Positions 53,201-64,000 of a DNA stretch of 64,000 bases are shown in pieces. The stretch is from Cytospora piceicola. Lineage: Eukaryota > Ascomycota > Sordariomycetes > Diaporthales > Cytosporaceae. The notes under the pieces were generated by a model, which was given only the letters and a program-made list of their open reading frames with translations, was not told the origin of the DNA and ran no database searches. The DNA lies in assembly GCA_023375675.1 (NCBI GenBank), contig JALQBC010000028.1, positions 1-64,000 of the forward strand. The letters are read 5' to 3'. The position numbers and the translations under genes are program-made. The stretch's first letter is position 1. Every line of letters begins with the position of its first letter.

Positions 53201-54850
53201 CTTGTCGGCTCGGAGGACTGATCTGCCTGGTTCGATGAGGGCCAAAAGTCATCCGCTTGAGCCTGACAAGTCTTCTTGCTGATTCGAGTGACGGCCAAAT
53301 ACTTCTCAGTCACAGAGTATACAATACCAGCTACACAGCAAATACTTGGACAAACATGAAGTCCCGTCGGGGTTTGACAGGGTTGGATGGACAAGTGGTC
53401 GACTTCGCGCTTGGACTGTTCCTTAAGCCTCAGGCTGATCTTTACATTCTTCAGCCAGGATTGCTCTGAAGCCTTGCAGGAAGGCCCTTCTGGTTTATTG
53501 GATCTTATCTTGCATTTACATGTCATCCAGCCTTCACTGCATTTTTAGACCCAACGAGGGCAGGGAGGGGTTGGATCGCAGGGTGGTGACTAATGAATCG
53601 AGTAGATCTATATATTCTGGTTTCCTCATTTGATTTCACTGCATTTTTAGACCTAATGAGGGAGGGTGGTGACTAATCAATCGAGACCGGCAAACAACGA
53701 GACAACTTCCAAGGTTGCTTGTACCTACTACTGGTATGTAAGCTGTTCGGCATTGTTATAACCGTGAATGATAATCTATGTATTTTAGCTACTAGAAAAC
53801 GGCCAATGAGAATCTAGATCCGCCTCAGTGGCAAAAAGCAGCAGAGGCTCTGGCTACCTACAAACGTTATTTGAAAGAAAGAAAGAAAGAAAAGAAAGAA
53901 GAAAGAAAAAAACCACCATTCTATAACATCCATGGATGTTACAATACCACCCCTTTAGATCTGTACTGGGGTTCTCAATGCTGCCAACACCAGCCAACCA
54001 GTCATTTGCACGGTTCTACAAACCCTGGGTCAATGTCCGTAGTGACTGACCCGTGTCGAAGTCGTCAAACCATAGAGTGTTTCGCGAAAAGCATTCCGTT
54101 TTTCATGCAAACAATGATCCGTGTTCCTTCGTCATAAAATTGTAACGCAGACCTCACAGATATATCACAATTAACCTTGCTAGGGAAAGGTATAAACGGT
54201 TTGGCAGCAGCCATATACTTGTGCATCCGCAGGAAGAACCTGGTGAACCACAGATCAGAACCGCCAGACGCGCGAGAAACGGATTCTTGGGAGTCAAAAT
54301 ATGTATCTCGTATTCTGGAGTTTGGGTTCGTGAAGGTTTCTAGCGGCGCATCATTTGTGGCGTTGACCGGGAGTTCTACAGACTTGTAGCAGCCAAGTCA
54401 CTAAGTCACTATACGACGAGACAGAGGAGCGAATAGGAGGTGGCTAATGGGGGGTTCGTGTCGACGTCAGAAAACCGGCTGGGCGGCTGGAACAGTTGGG
54501 GCAGCTCAGCCCCGCGCGAGCCCACTTCAGGGCTGCATCAAGGTGTGGATATCGGAGGGGCAGAGCTCCCCCACTAACACACGCTGTACTTATAGTGTAT
54601 TGTGTCAGGTCCGGACAGGTCAGGGGTAGCGGGGGGACGCCTGCGAGCTTCAGCCGTGCATCCTTGACGTGCTATAAATACAAAGAAAGCTGACCACTTC
54701 TTCTCTACGTCGCCGCTTCTGTTGTTTGGCCTCCATTCTTGTTACTGTCTCACTCACACACGCATACTCACTGTTTATTCAATACCCAATCCAGACCTCC
54801 TAATCCATTGTCCGTTCGAACACGTGTTGAGCCCCCTTCTTCTAACCATC
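53201..54850. promoter_or_regulatory. Bidirectional region, TDG and UAP1
   Basis: 1.65 kb. It carries a partial direct duplication (CACTGCATTTTTAGACC at 53536 and 53639, each followed by GGTGGTGACTAAT), a GA-rich run GAAAGAAAGAAAG at 53872-53905, a GTCACTAAGTCAC palindrome-like pair near 54403, and a TATA box before UAP1. Confidence 0.5.
54673..54680 (+). promoter_or_regulatory. TATA box of UAP1
   Basis: TATAAATA, 171 bp before the UAP1 start, followed by a CT-rich leader (TTCTTCTCTACGTCG). A classical fungal TATA promoter. Confidence 0.65.
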
Positions 54851-56380
54851 ATGGAAGCTATCAAGCAAACCCTCCACATTGGCACCACTGCCACGGGTGC
54901 TCCCCCACGAGTTCCCTCCTCCGAGGAGGTCGCAGCCCTGAAGAGCAAGTACGAGAGCGCAGGCCAGGGACATGTCTTCACCTTCTACGATTCTCTCTCC
55001 AAAGATGAGCAGGCTCACCTGTACCAGCAGCTCTCTGGCTTCGACCCCGAATACATCAACACTATCACCCAGAAGGCCCTCAACCCCCCACAGACCGACG
55101 ACAAGAAGGTCGAGCTCGAGCCCCTGCCCGAATCAGCTACCGCCAGCATCATGGACTCGGACCCCAAGGACCTCGAGAAATGGTACAACTCGGGCCTGGA
55201 GCTCACCTCCCAGAACAAGGTCGCCGTCGTCCTGATGGCCGGCGGTCAGGGCACAAGGTTGGGCAGCTCCGCCCCCAAGGGCTGCTTCGACATCGGCCTT
55301 CCCTCGCACAAGTCGCTGTTCCAGATCCAAGCCGAGAGGATCAGGAGGCTGCAGATCCTGGCGCACAAGCACGCTGGCCTCCCGGCAGAGCAGAAGGTCG
55401 TGGTGCCCTGGTACGTCATGACCAGCGGGCCAACGCGGGGGCCCACCGAGGCCTTCTTTGAGGAGAACAAATACTTTGGTCTGGAGAAGGAGAACGTTGT
55501 TATCTTTGAGCAGGGTGTCCTGCCTTGCATATCCAACGACGGCAAGATCCTCCTCGAGAGCAAGGGCAAGGTCGCGGTCGCACCCGACGGAAACGGGGGC
55601 ATCTACCAGGCTCTGGTGGTCTCGCCCGTGCTGGGAGACATGCGGAAGCGAGGAATCGAGCACACCCACGCCTACTGTGTGGACAACTGCCTCGTCCGGG
55701 TCGCCGACCCTACATTCACCGGCTTCGCCGCGTCCAAGGACGTCGACATCGCCACCAAGGTCGTCCGCAAGCGAAACGCGAAGGAGTCCGTGGGGCTGAT
55801 CCTGTCCAAGAACGGCAAGCCTGACGTCGTCGAGTACAGCGAGATCGACCAAGAGACCGCCGAGGCCAAGGACCCCAAGCAGCCCGATGTGCTCAAGTTC
55901 CGAGCGGCCAACATCGTGAACCACTACTACAGCTTCCGCTTCCTGGAGTCGATCCCCAAGTGGGCCAAGGACCTGCCCCACCACGTCGCCAGGAAGAAGA
56001 TCCCCCACGTCGACCTGAAGAGCGGCGAGTCCGTCAAGCCGGAGAAGCCCAACGGGATCAAGCTGGAGCAGTTCGTGTTCGACGTCTTCCCCATGATGGA
56101 GCTCAGCAAGTTCGCCTGCCTCGAGGTCAAGCGGGAGGACGAGTTCTCGCCCCTGAAGAACGCCAAGGGCACCGGTGAGGACGACCAGGACACGAGCAAG
56201 AAGGACATCATGGACCAGGGCAAGAGGTGGGCGGAGGCTGCCGGCGTGGTGGTGGCCGGCGAGCCCGACGGCGGGGTCGAGGTCTCCCCGCTCATCAGCT
56301 ACGGCGGTGAGGGCATCGGCCACCTCGCAGGCACGCAGATCGCGGTTCCTGCCGTCGTCTCGGAAGCATCTGAGAAGTAA
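54851..56380 (+). CDS. UAP1: UDP-N-acetylglucosamine pyrophosphorylase
   Basis: Makes UDP-GlcNAc from UTP and GlcNAc-1-phosphate, the last step before chitin, N-glycan and GPI-anchor synthesis; cytosolic (yeast QRI1/UAP1). Single exon, 509 aa, close to the normal length. The ATG at 54851 follows CATC and a CT-rich leader; the frame is open for 43 codons upstream but only from a TTG. Landmarks: nucleotide-binding [11 protein letters not shown] at 128-138, [36 protein letters not shown], then GNGGIY and [15 protein letters not shown], and near the C-terminus [13 protein letters not shown] and [13 protein letters not shown]. All match the eukaryotic UAP family. Codon use is strongly C-ending, as in highly expressed genes, which produces a 426-codon antisense shadow. 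Confidence 0.97.
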   Translation: MEAIKQTLHIGTTATGAPPRVPSSEEVAALKSKYESAGQGHVFTFYDSLSKDEQAHLYQQLSGFDPEYINTITQKALNPPQTDDKKVELEPLPESATASIMDSDPKDLEKWYNSGLELTSQNKVAVVLMAGGQGTRLGSSAPKGCFDIGLPSHKSLFQIQAERIRRLQILAHKHAGLPAEQKVVVPWYVMTSGPTRGPTEAFFEENKYFGLEKENVVIFEQGVLPCISNDGKILLESKGKVAVAPDGNGGIYQALVVSPVLGDMRKRGIEHTHAYCVDNCLVRVADPTFTGFAASKDVDIATKVVRKRNAKESVGLILSKNGKPDVVEYSEIDQETAEAKDPKQPDVLKFRAANIVNHYYSFRFLESIPKWAKDLPHHVARKKIPHVDLKSGESVKPEKPNGIKLEQFVFDVFPMMELSKFACLEVKREDEFSPLKNAKGTGEDDQDTSKKDIMDQGKRWAEAAGVVVAGEPDGGVEVSPLISYGGEGIGHLAGTQIAVPAVVSEASEK

Positions 56381-56850
56381 TGTTTTGGAAGTATTGGTCG
56401 GAAGGCCCATCATGCCCGAGATATACCTTGAAGGAGGAACAATGGTCGTTTGTCCATTTTATATTGCATGTCAACAGCGTCATTGAGAATGACCGTGGTT
56501 AAAAGGGTCCGCCATGGGCGCAGAGACTAAAATCATCAGCATTGTATTTTTTTTTTTTATGAAGTATTGATGGAAATATTGATAACTGTTGGGGCAAGAA
56601 ATACCGGGAGAAATCTCTGAGCATCAGAAGTGCAAACAGTGACAAGCAATAGGTGATCTGATTGAACAGTCCTCGCTCTGACGACTACCTTGAAGTGGAA
56701 CAAAACTCTGGCTTGCATCACCCTACGTCAAATTTAGGGACGTAATCTTCGTGGGATTTCTTCACGACCATGTAAGCTGTAAATCGTCTTCCAGCATCTT
56801 GACCACTATGAACATTTGTTGCTTGCATATACATCATCGGGTATGGACTA
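56381..56850. other. 3' flank of UAP1
   Basis: 470 bp with a T run near 56548-56558 and no gene. Ends at the TA target of the MITE. Confidence 0.5.
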
Positions 56851-57087
56851 CCGCATAGTCTGGTGAAACTGAGAATTAACCCCCCCGCTTTTATTGACCT
56901 CGCACGGACGTTGTAATCTCGCTTCTGAGCTTCCTCGACTTATCGTCGCTCCGATAAGGTACCTCCAGGGTTCAAGGAGATGTGTGGACCTACACTGACC
57001 TATAACATGTATAGGTCTTGATTGAGGTTGATGACTGAGCATGAGAAAAGCGGGGGGGTTAATTCTCAGTTTGACCAGACTATGCGG
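56851..57087. mobile_element. MITE, Tc1/mariner type, 237 bp
   Basis: Terminal inverted repeats of 42 bp (56851-56892 and 57046-57087) match at 41 of 42 positions, starting CCGCATAGTCTGGT and ending with seven C's and GCTTTT. Both ends are flanked by TA (56849-56850, 57088-57089), the target duplication of the Tc1/mariner/pogo superfamily. The 153 bp interior has no coding capacity. The near-perfect TIRs indicate a recent insertion or a maintained hairpin. It is not RIP-mutated. Confidence 0.88.
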
Positions 57088-57463
57088 TATCACATTCAAC
57101 ATGGAGACTGGAGTAGGGTCACTTGGTATCTGTGTAGGAGATCATCAGGGGAGAATCGACGCGGTGAAGTATGCCATTGAATCAGAATGCAACCTTAGAA
57201 CTCCTTGCCTATGTTGCGTTTTTGCCTTCTGTTCACATCAGAGATAATCCCTCTCAAATAACGATGCTAGAAGGTACCCCCAAATCAACCATTCATGTCA
57301 TATCACACGCAGACCAAGCCATCCTTCACCAATTTGTATGAGAGCGTCCCGACAAGCGGGCTTTGGGCAGGAACAGGCTCAAAAGTACCCTGGATGTTCT
57401 GTCTTCCCTGCTCCGAACCGCTAGCGATCCATCCTACCACCTTCCGCACCCCCCGCCCTTCCC
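57088..57463. other. 3' flank of SYM1
   Basis: 376 bp without a supported gene. Confidence 0.45.
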
Positions 57464-58287
57464 CTACGAGCTGTTCAAAGAACTCAGATAGCAGTTCCAA
57501 CCGATGCTGATGACGTTAACGAACAAGACGCGGTGTTCCAGTGGCACCATCTTGAAGTTGATGGCCTGCGCGAAGGGCCAGACCAGCCAGTTGGTGGTCA
57601 GGGCGTTGGTGTAGTTCTTGTCGAGCTTGTCGCTGACAGGGGTTCCCTCCAGGACGGCCATGGAGCTCAGGAACATGCCGATGGCGCAGGGGGCGAAGAC
57701 GCCCTGGTCAAGGCCGACGCGGGCGAGGATGGTGGCGTTGGGAGACTTGAGGTTGACGTTCTTGGCCAGGAACTTGAACCAGGTAGTTGCGGCGGGGCCG
57801 AAGACGGCTGGAAGGGTGATTAGTGTCTTGTCTGTCTTTTGGGTTCTGGGTGAGGGTGAGTTTGAGGGGGGTTTTTTGATGTTAGGGAAATTGGGTAGGC
57901 ATGAAGGTTAGGAAACTCCTAAGGCAATGCAGGGCGGGAAGGCAAACGCGTGATGGAGGCGCGACTTGGGCTTCAGCTGGTGCCGAATGCGATTCGTTCC
58001 TCCCTTCGCGCACCTCCACCTTCGCTGCAGATATTCACAGTCAGTGTTTACTTACCTCCGCCGTAGAGGACCATGCGACCAGTTCGGGCAGCATCGTGCT
58101 TCTGAATACCCTTCTTCTCGACGGCCTGCTGGGCGATGACATCACCGGTGCCGAAGAGCACGGCCGTCGTGATGACCTGGGTGAGCAGCGGCCGGCTGGT
58201 GAGCTTGGCTTGGTACCTGTGAGGTGAATTAGTATTGATGAAAAGTTGAGTCAGGGACTGAATCAATGAGACTTACCACCTGAGCAT
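57464..58287 (-). CDS. SYM1: SYM1/Mpv17-PMP22 family membrane protein
   Basis: Mitochondrial inner-membrane protein; yeast Sym1 is needed for ethanol use at high temperature, human MPV17 for mtDNA maintenance. Three exons: 58287-58277 (only 11 nt), 58216-58056 and 57807-57464, with introns of 60 nt (GTAAGT...CACAG) and 248 nt (GTAAGT...TCCAG); product 171 aa, the normal family length. Assembly gives [41 protein letters not shown], then [13 protein letters not shown] and the Mpv17 signature [13 protein letters not shown] and [22 protein letters not shown]. Four membrane spans are expected. Without the tiny first exon the N-terminal start would be misplaced upstream. Confidence 0.95.
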
Positions 58288-59800
58288 CTTGGCAGCTGTG
58301 AGGTTGTCGTGTTGGATATGACAGTGTGGTGCTTCTCTTCAGGGCGAAGGAGCGACTGTGTGTGTGATAACAAAGGAACGACGCTTGATCTGCCTCGGGG
58401 GTCTTGTAAGTAGGTGTGGTTGCTGGATTTTCCTGCAGGTGAATGAATGAACAAGGCTCAACTTTTGTTTTGGTGATTTACAGAAGTAAGTATTGCTGAA
58501 TGTCTGTCGACAGGTGCTTGAGTGTTGCTGGTAATGGCAGCGATACGGGACACACCCACCCTAAAATGTGGGGCTACCGGCATCAATACAACACCTACAT
58601 TGTACACAGTATAATTGATAATCGGAGGCGGGGTCCTCTTCGTCAACTTCCAAGATTCAGACCCTTGCCTTCCTCTTTACCTGCTGGATACATTTTCCAT
58701 GCTTATAAGTATTATTTGGCCAAGTCATACAAGTCCTTTTTGTTAACAACCCCCCTAAAAACAAGACAAGCAGCTACCTGTGGTCCTGAGGCTCAGCGAT
58801 ATCCTCCCAGCCAAGATGCACAGACGATCTGGCACAGCAGCTCAGAATCCGGGGTGAAGAGTTGACCCATTTATTAGATCAGCTAGATCTCGGGCGTCGC
58901 TATCCGAAGAACAACCATAATTCTCCCGCATGCCATGCTTATACACCTGCTGTGGTGGACAGCTGTGAAGGCAGCTTGATCTAGGTGAGACTTAACTCAC
59001 ACTCCTATAGCCACGCTTGGAATCACCCAAGTACTCGTAGCACTCACACACCACCCACCTACAGCCAGCTTATTGTTTGCGACTGTGTGTCTCATTAGAA
59101 CCGAGAACTGTGAGCTACTGTGAATCGACTGGGGCGGCTATACAGCATACAGACAGACAGACAACCAGATGCATACGCTGTCGGCTCCTTTTACACCGAA
59201 CCTTATAATGCATTGTAGGCGGCTGGAAGGGGCTATTCAATGCCAGCGGGACGTTCCGGACGGGCCGGTACCACGGGGCCGGGACGGATTGCCCCTCTTC
59301 CCACATCGCACATCGGAGAATTCCTTGCCTCGTAGGAGGTATGAAGCCAAAACTCAGAAGGACGTGCAGAGCTGACTATTAATCGGGTGCACTTGGCTTC
59401 TGTGTATTGTGCCTTGACATATCATGCTGTAACTTGACCCTGTATGCGGGATAGGTATAGGAGGAGGGTGGTGTCTTCCCGAGAGAAGATAACAGATCCA
59501 CACACACCTCGGACAGGAGACAGCTGATTTTTGATTTTTTTGTGTTTTTGATTTCAGCAAAACTTGATATCTAGATCCCAATGAAGTTGCTAAAAACATA
59601 ATGCTTTTGACACTATAACTCAAAGGCCTCCTAAACAGAGTTCCACACTCATTCCCCCACTTTGGCACGGCTGAAATATGCACCAATGCAGCCACTGTCG
59701 TGAAATATACTGACGTCCCTCGAGGTGTCTCGTGTGTATATACATGTATAAAAGGCGGCAGTGCTATAAATGCTGAAGTGAAGTGTGGGACAAGATCCGT
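58288..59800. other. Intergenic between SYM1 promoter and noxA 3' end
   Basis: 1.5 kb: the 5' half is the SYM1 upstream region (CT/GT-rich), the 3' half the noxA terminator. An ACAG tetranucleotide run lies at 59148-59163. No supported gene. Confidence 0.5.
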
Positions 59801-61630
59801 TTAGAAGTGTTCCTTCCAGAAGCGGAAGTTGACCTCCTTAACCTCAGCGGCCTTGCATGCCTTCTTGATTTGACGAGCTGGAATGTTTTAGCGTTAAGGA
59901 AATCTTTGAAAATTTGATACAGGGGAACTCACCAGCTGCTGAAGGACCGCAGAAGTATACACCGACAGTCGTCTTCTGGCTGCCTTCCAAGCCATTCAGG
60001 TACGTCCGGCTCAAGATGCCGTCCCTCATGGTCATGAAGAGCTTGTCGAAGTTAGGTCGGCCAAAGTTTGTGCGCGACTTCAGTTCGGTTAGAGGGTCAA
60101 TCTCGGCACCGACCGAATTGAGCACGATGTTGTTGGTGGTGTCGATGTCCAACTTCTGGGTCAGGTAGGTATGTATCTTCATAAACTCCACGCCAGAGCT
60201 GCCAGGGACACGTGCTTCCTCTATACTTTGCTGTTCAAGCGAGGAGAGCAGGGTCTGAAACCACTCGAAGGAACTCGTGTCCTTGCACACCCACAGGAAC
60301 TCGACACGGCGGAGACGAGTCGGTCCGTTCGGCCTGTTGCGCAGGTGCCAGATGTTCTTTAGGATGGCCGCCCAGGGAGTGACACCGATGCCGGTACCAA
60401 TCAGAACAGCAATTTCGTTCTCGAAGACGTCCTCCGCTGGCGCACCGTAGGGGCCATCGACCCTGATTGCTGGCATTTTCTGGCCGTTCTGCAGCGCGAC
60501 CTCGTACATGCCCATGGGGTCGACTCCCTCGTATAGCTTCGCCTGAGCTCCTCCAGCACCGATTGCGTCGCCAAGAGCCCGCGTGAAGTCGCCAACCTGA
60601 CGCACGTGGACTGAGACATAAGGGTCATAAGGGCAGGAAGTGATGGTAAACGGGTGCCACTGGTACTGGGAAACAGATGGCAGCTGCAAGAACAGCCACT
60701 GGCCGGCCTTGTACTTGAACGAAGGCTTTGTAAACTGTATCTCGACGACATCTGGCATATAAATCAGCTAGGCGTTCAGCAGAGGCATCGTCAGACAGCA
60801 CATACCGTAAGGGTGGCGGACGACACGGGTAATCCTGGTAGAACGGCGGGCCCGAATTTCACGGTACAACCGCTCTATCATGTAAATGCCAGCGCCGAAC
60901 AGCTCCCACCGCCATCCTTCATAACCCAGGCAGTGTGTCCAGAATGGCTTGCCAGCGAAAGGTGAGATCGGATCGGTCGAGTCACGGACGAAACAGCCGA
61001 CTGCATGGGTGTACATGCCCAGCAAGAACGGGATAAAAAGGTGGTGGGTGTACCAGAAAGTCTCGAAAGATTGCTGGCGGATCCTGTGATGTGCGGTCGT
61101 GTACATCATAAGCATGCAGAAAAGCATGATGTGGCCGGTGATACCACCAGGTTGGGTGTAATGGACCTCAACGGCCAGTTGAGGACGGACTTGTGTCCTC
61201 TCGATGTTGAAAAAGCTGCGGAAAGTCAGTACGGACACATCTGGAACTCGAGATGATGGGTTGGAGAGGCTTACTTGACGTAGTGACCAGAAACATGGAC
61301 GATGGTGAAGAAGAGCATTGCATATGCGACCTGTCGATGGAAGAAGAGGTTCTCATCCAGGGGCAGCCACCTGATCTGAGGCCGAATGACCCTGACCACG
61401 GTTCGACATACTGGAAGCAGGATGAACAATACGTCGAAACTCAAAACCATACCAGCACCTCGAGATATCCACACCGAATAGCCAAGTGCGTTCAAAGCTG
61501 CCAGTCGACTGTCGTGTGCTTGCTTGTACCACCCAACTGCAAAGAGAGCGATATGGATACCCCAGAAAATGATGTAGAACGACAGTTTTGGAGCAGTAAA
61601 CTGCTTTGCTAATAATTGGCGGTAGCCCAT
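59801..61630 (-). CDS. noxA: NADPH oxidase NoxA (Nox1)
   Basis: Superoxide-generating flavocytochrome; fungal NoxA controls fruiting-body formation, hyphal fusion and, in pathogens or endophytes, host interaction. Four exons: 61630-61275, 61215-60806, 60751-59933 and 59877-59801, with introns of 59, 54 and 55 nt, all phases in agreement; product 553 aa, the usual NoxA length. Six N-terminal membrane spans carry the heme-ligand histidines in HRQVAYAMLFFTIVHVSGH and HHLFIPFLLGMYTHAVG. FAD site: QYQWHPFTITSCP. NADPH site: IGTGIGVTPWAAILKNIW, then LWVCKD and YFCGPSAAARQIKKAC. The C-terminus FRFWKEHF is the canonical Nox end. It has no Ca-binding EF-hands, which separates it from NoxC, and no N-terminal extension as in NoxB. 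Confidence 0.97.
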
Positions 61631-64000
61631 CTTGGAGCCTTCACAGTTTTCCCTCTACTCTTTCTCCAACGACCAGATTGCCTGTCGACCGGCGACGTTT
61701 CCGCGGCTCGGTGTGACGGATGGCTGGCGGTGAACTCAGATTTCGGTGTCGAGGTGGAATTCCCAATCCTCCTTTCCTGATTACAATGTCCTAATCCAAA
61801 TAAAAATTTGACTGAAACTGAAAGTTGATCCAGACGATTTTCGAATGGCGATCTGAGCCAGCAGAAACCTAGGTAAAAGAAAAGATGGCCACAAAAGAGT
61901 ACACAGAGGTTGATTGGACCGAGAGACAAATAAAGATGCTCTGCTTCAAATGTCAAGTAAGGCGAAACCGTGATATTTTGATGTGGTGTTTCGGCCCGAG
62001 CGGTATCATTTCTCTTCAATGATGTTGTATCAGAGGTCGAAAGACAAATGACGTTGGTTCTTCACGGCATAACGTTGAGTGGTCATAAAATGCATTGAGT
62101 AGGAACTTGAGAAGAATGAAAGATATGTGTCGACCTCGAAGAGGTGAGGTCGGGGATATGGGGCCTATGATGATCCATGTGTGCAACCCTGCAGGTGTGT
62201 GACCAGAGTGTCGGCGCTTAGGATGGAGAATTGAGAGGTAAGATCCAATGCTGCAAGGTCGAAGGGACGATGGGATTCGCTGGAGAGACATCTGGACTCT
62301 CACGACGGGATGCTAGTTCCAAATCAAGCGACTGCTCGGTCGAGCCACAATCCAATCAGCACTGCGCGCAACCCTCTCGAACGGGGGTGCCCAATTGGGT
62401 CTTCATGAGGTACCGTATCAACTGGTTCAGTATTGAAGGCCGGGGACTTCCACCTCCCCAGTGCTAACCCCCTGGACTGGACCCCACAGTAACAACACGG
62501 CAGGACGGCTGCCGCAGAAACCTTAAGTCAAACTGCATTCCTCCTTGGCAAGACGAGATGAATTACAACACTCTGTGTCTATTTCGTACCTTTGTCGAAG
62601 ATTTGGTGGATTTGGTGCTGGAATTGGTGGGAGATCCATGGCGTGAAACCCTTCCGTGCAGTCATGCTAGAAATCCGCTAGAAGCCCACTGGAAGCCAGC
62701 ACCGACCGGTCTATTGTGGCTTCAACGTTGATCAATCAGCAGCAAAGAGCTCCGAGGTCCATTGGGGTACAGTGTAAATGCGTAAATGGACCACCCGCTG
62801 TCAAATAAACAGTAGCTTACGAATAAGCTTAGACAACCTCGCAATGGGGTCGCAACTCTGTTCCATGTTGCAGCACCAGGGAGACGCCGGGGACTTGAAG
62901 TGGATCTCCTGCGATATCTTCCTCAGGATTGTTCCGGTAATGTCCTCATCGGCAATTACTACCCCAGAGAAAAAGACTCATCCTCACCCATAGTTCAGCG
63001 AGGCATGCTCCCAAACAAGTCGACCGTAGAAAGAAGATATGAAGATTTCCCGTCTTTCTGGAACAAGGTTTTTGGGAAGGTTAATAAGCTTGGCAAGATC
63101 CATTAATCCATGATTACTTAAGTAATTAATCCATGGGACCGGAACGGTGGGGGCTTCTCAGCATGCAGCTCTATTAATAGCACTCAATAAACCAAGACCT
63201 CCTGGAGAGGCGTGATATACCATTGTTGGAATTCTAAAGTACAGTACATACCTGACCTGCGTCGATCGAATAGTAGCAACACAAGACAGCCCGAGTGCCG
63301 ACATATTCAAACGGATCTCGGTGCTACCATTGTGAGTAAAGCCTCCCGGAAATAAATAGCTGGCTGGCCGGCCGGAGCAGAACCGTCGTTGAAGTATCAG
63401 GTATATACCTAGTTGAAAGAGGGTGTAATTCTGACACAGTCACCCGATCAGCCGATCAGAGCCCGAAAGGCAGGCTGTGTGCTTTGCTGGCATTGAGCTG
63501 TTTGTAAGAAGCTGTGGGGCAAAGCCTTGCGTGGCTTTCATGGCGCAGCCAATATAGCGACTTGATGGTTTGGTAGTCCGTCGTACAACTTGGCTGCCCA
63601 GCTTCAATGAATACGGTACCTAGGTACTTACCTGGTACCCAGTAAGCAGTGGACCATTACGTCAGCACGTGGGAAGCCCAGCATCGCAGTGCCGAAGTGG
63701 CGCCTGGTATTAGCGAGATACACTTGGTCATGACTGGGGACCGCGCGATTAGGTTCGTCACTGGGTATCGATCTGTTACCACAAGCACTGCACAGACGGC
63801 GTCAGGCACCCGAGCGACCTTCGTTTCCTTCTCCCCAACTACGCAACTCCAAACTACCATCCGTCCTGCGCGCCAACCCACCCTCCCCCACCATTGTTGA
63901 CGACGAAGACCTAATTAGTTTGGCGCATTACTTTTGGCATCACCAACTTAAAGTTCCACAGACGCCCAAGACGAGACAACAACAACAGCTCACTGCTGCG
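61631..64000. promoter_or_regulatory. noxA upstream region and start of the next unit
   Basis: 2.4 kb. The first 400-700 bp is noxA leader and promoter. A short open stretch at 62900-63106 has no ATG and no homology that I recognise. CCTAGGTAC palindromes occur near 63615. The final 150 bp (CCAAACTACCATCC..., CAACAACAACAG) looks like the CA-rich leader of a plus-strand gene that begins beyond the window. Confidence 0.5.

Noticed and set aside
55133..56413. 426-codon minus-strand open frame opposite UAP1
   Set aside because: It is the antisense of a C-ending, GC-rich coding sequence; the peptide is Leu/Val/Asp/Gly-rich without domains, and UAP1 is certain on the plus strand.
62900..63106. Open frame upstream of noxA with a protein-like look (VERRYEDFPSFWNKVFG)
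   Set aside because: It begins on GTG, has no ATG or clear upstream exon and no family that I recognise; possible relic, not reported as a gene.

Overview
The window is nuclear DNA of a filamentous ascomycete (Pezizomycotina, most likely a Sordariomycete). Genes carry short 50-120 nt GT-AG introns, with occasional longer ones, and CTGAC/CTAAC-type branch sites. They include fungal families such as noxA, PFA4, SAM37, a CAP10/GT90 transferase and DUF7708. Two LTR elements show the transition-only, CpA-directed damage of repeat-induced point mutation (RIP), a process known from this group. Gene models were built by hand: splice sites were chosen so that exon phases match and family motifs are restored.

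Layout. 1-450 is a minisatellite. 871-3882 (-) is mitochondrial isoleucyl-tRNA synthetase, divergent from a charged orphan gene (4276-5385, +). 5.4-18.85 kb is almost gene-free; its one supported transcription unit (about 14.73-15.86 kb) encodes a 36-residue proline-rich microprotein. 18851-25196 is a heavily RIP-mutated LTR retrotransposon with 166 bp LTRs and an ATTAC target duplication. 25818-27224 (+) is SAM37. 27591-29343 (-), a DUF7708 protein, is head-to-head with 29880-32507 (+), a DUF7025-like/AAA+ ATPase; a decayed piece of an AAA copy lies at about 33325-33542. 34028-34841 (-) is an orphan gene with an in-frame 24 bp VNTR. 36353-37881 (+) is an SRPK-like kinase. 38351-39949 is a 1.6 kb non-autonomous LTR element (TRIM-like, GGTAT target duplication).

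The last 23 kb is a denser core block: a two-TM protein with a PPxY tail (40540-41097, +), a membrane-anchored ZZ/EF-hand protein (41550-44585, -), a metallo-beta-lactamase-fold protein (45231-46205, +), PFA4 palmitoyltransferase (46380-47870, -), a GT90 glycosyltransferase (about 48784-51853, +), a TDG/Mug DNA glycosylase (52154-53200, -), UDP-GlcNAc pyrophosphorylase (54851-56380, +), a 237 bp TA-flanked MITE (56851-57087), SYM1 (57464-58287, -) and NADPH oxidase noxA (59801-61630, -), followed by 2.4 kb of upstream sequence.

There is no bacterial-style operon. The genes fall into housekeeping functions (mitochondrial translation, outer-membrane biogenesis and inner-membrane homeostasis; cell-wall precursor; DNA repair; palmitoylation) and a repeat-rich accessory segment (about 18-40 kb) holding the transposons and the DUF7708/AAA pair, the most plausible accessory, possibly self-recognition-related, locus here.
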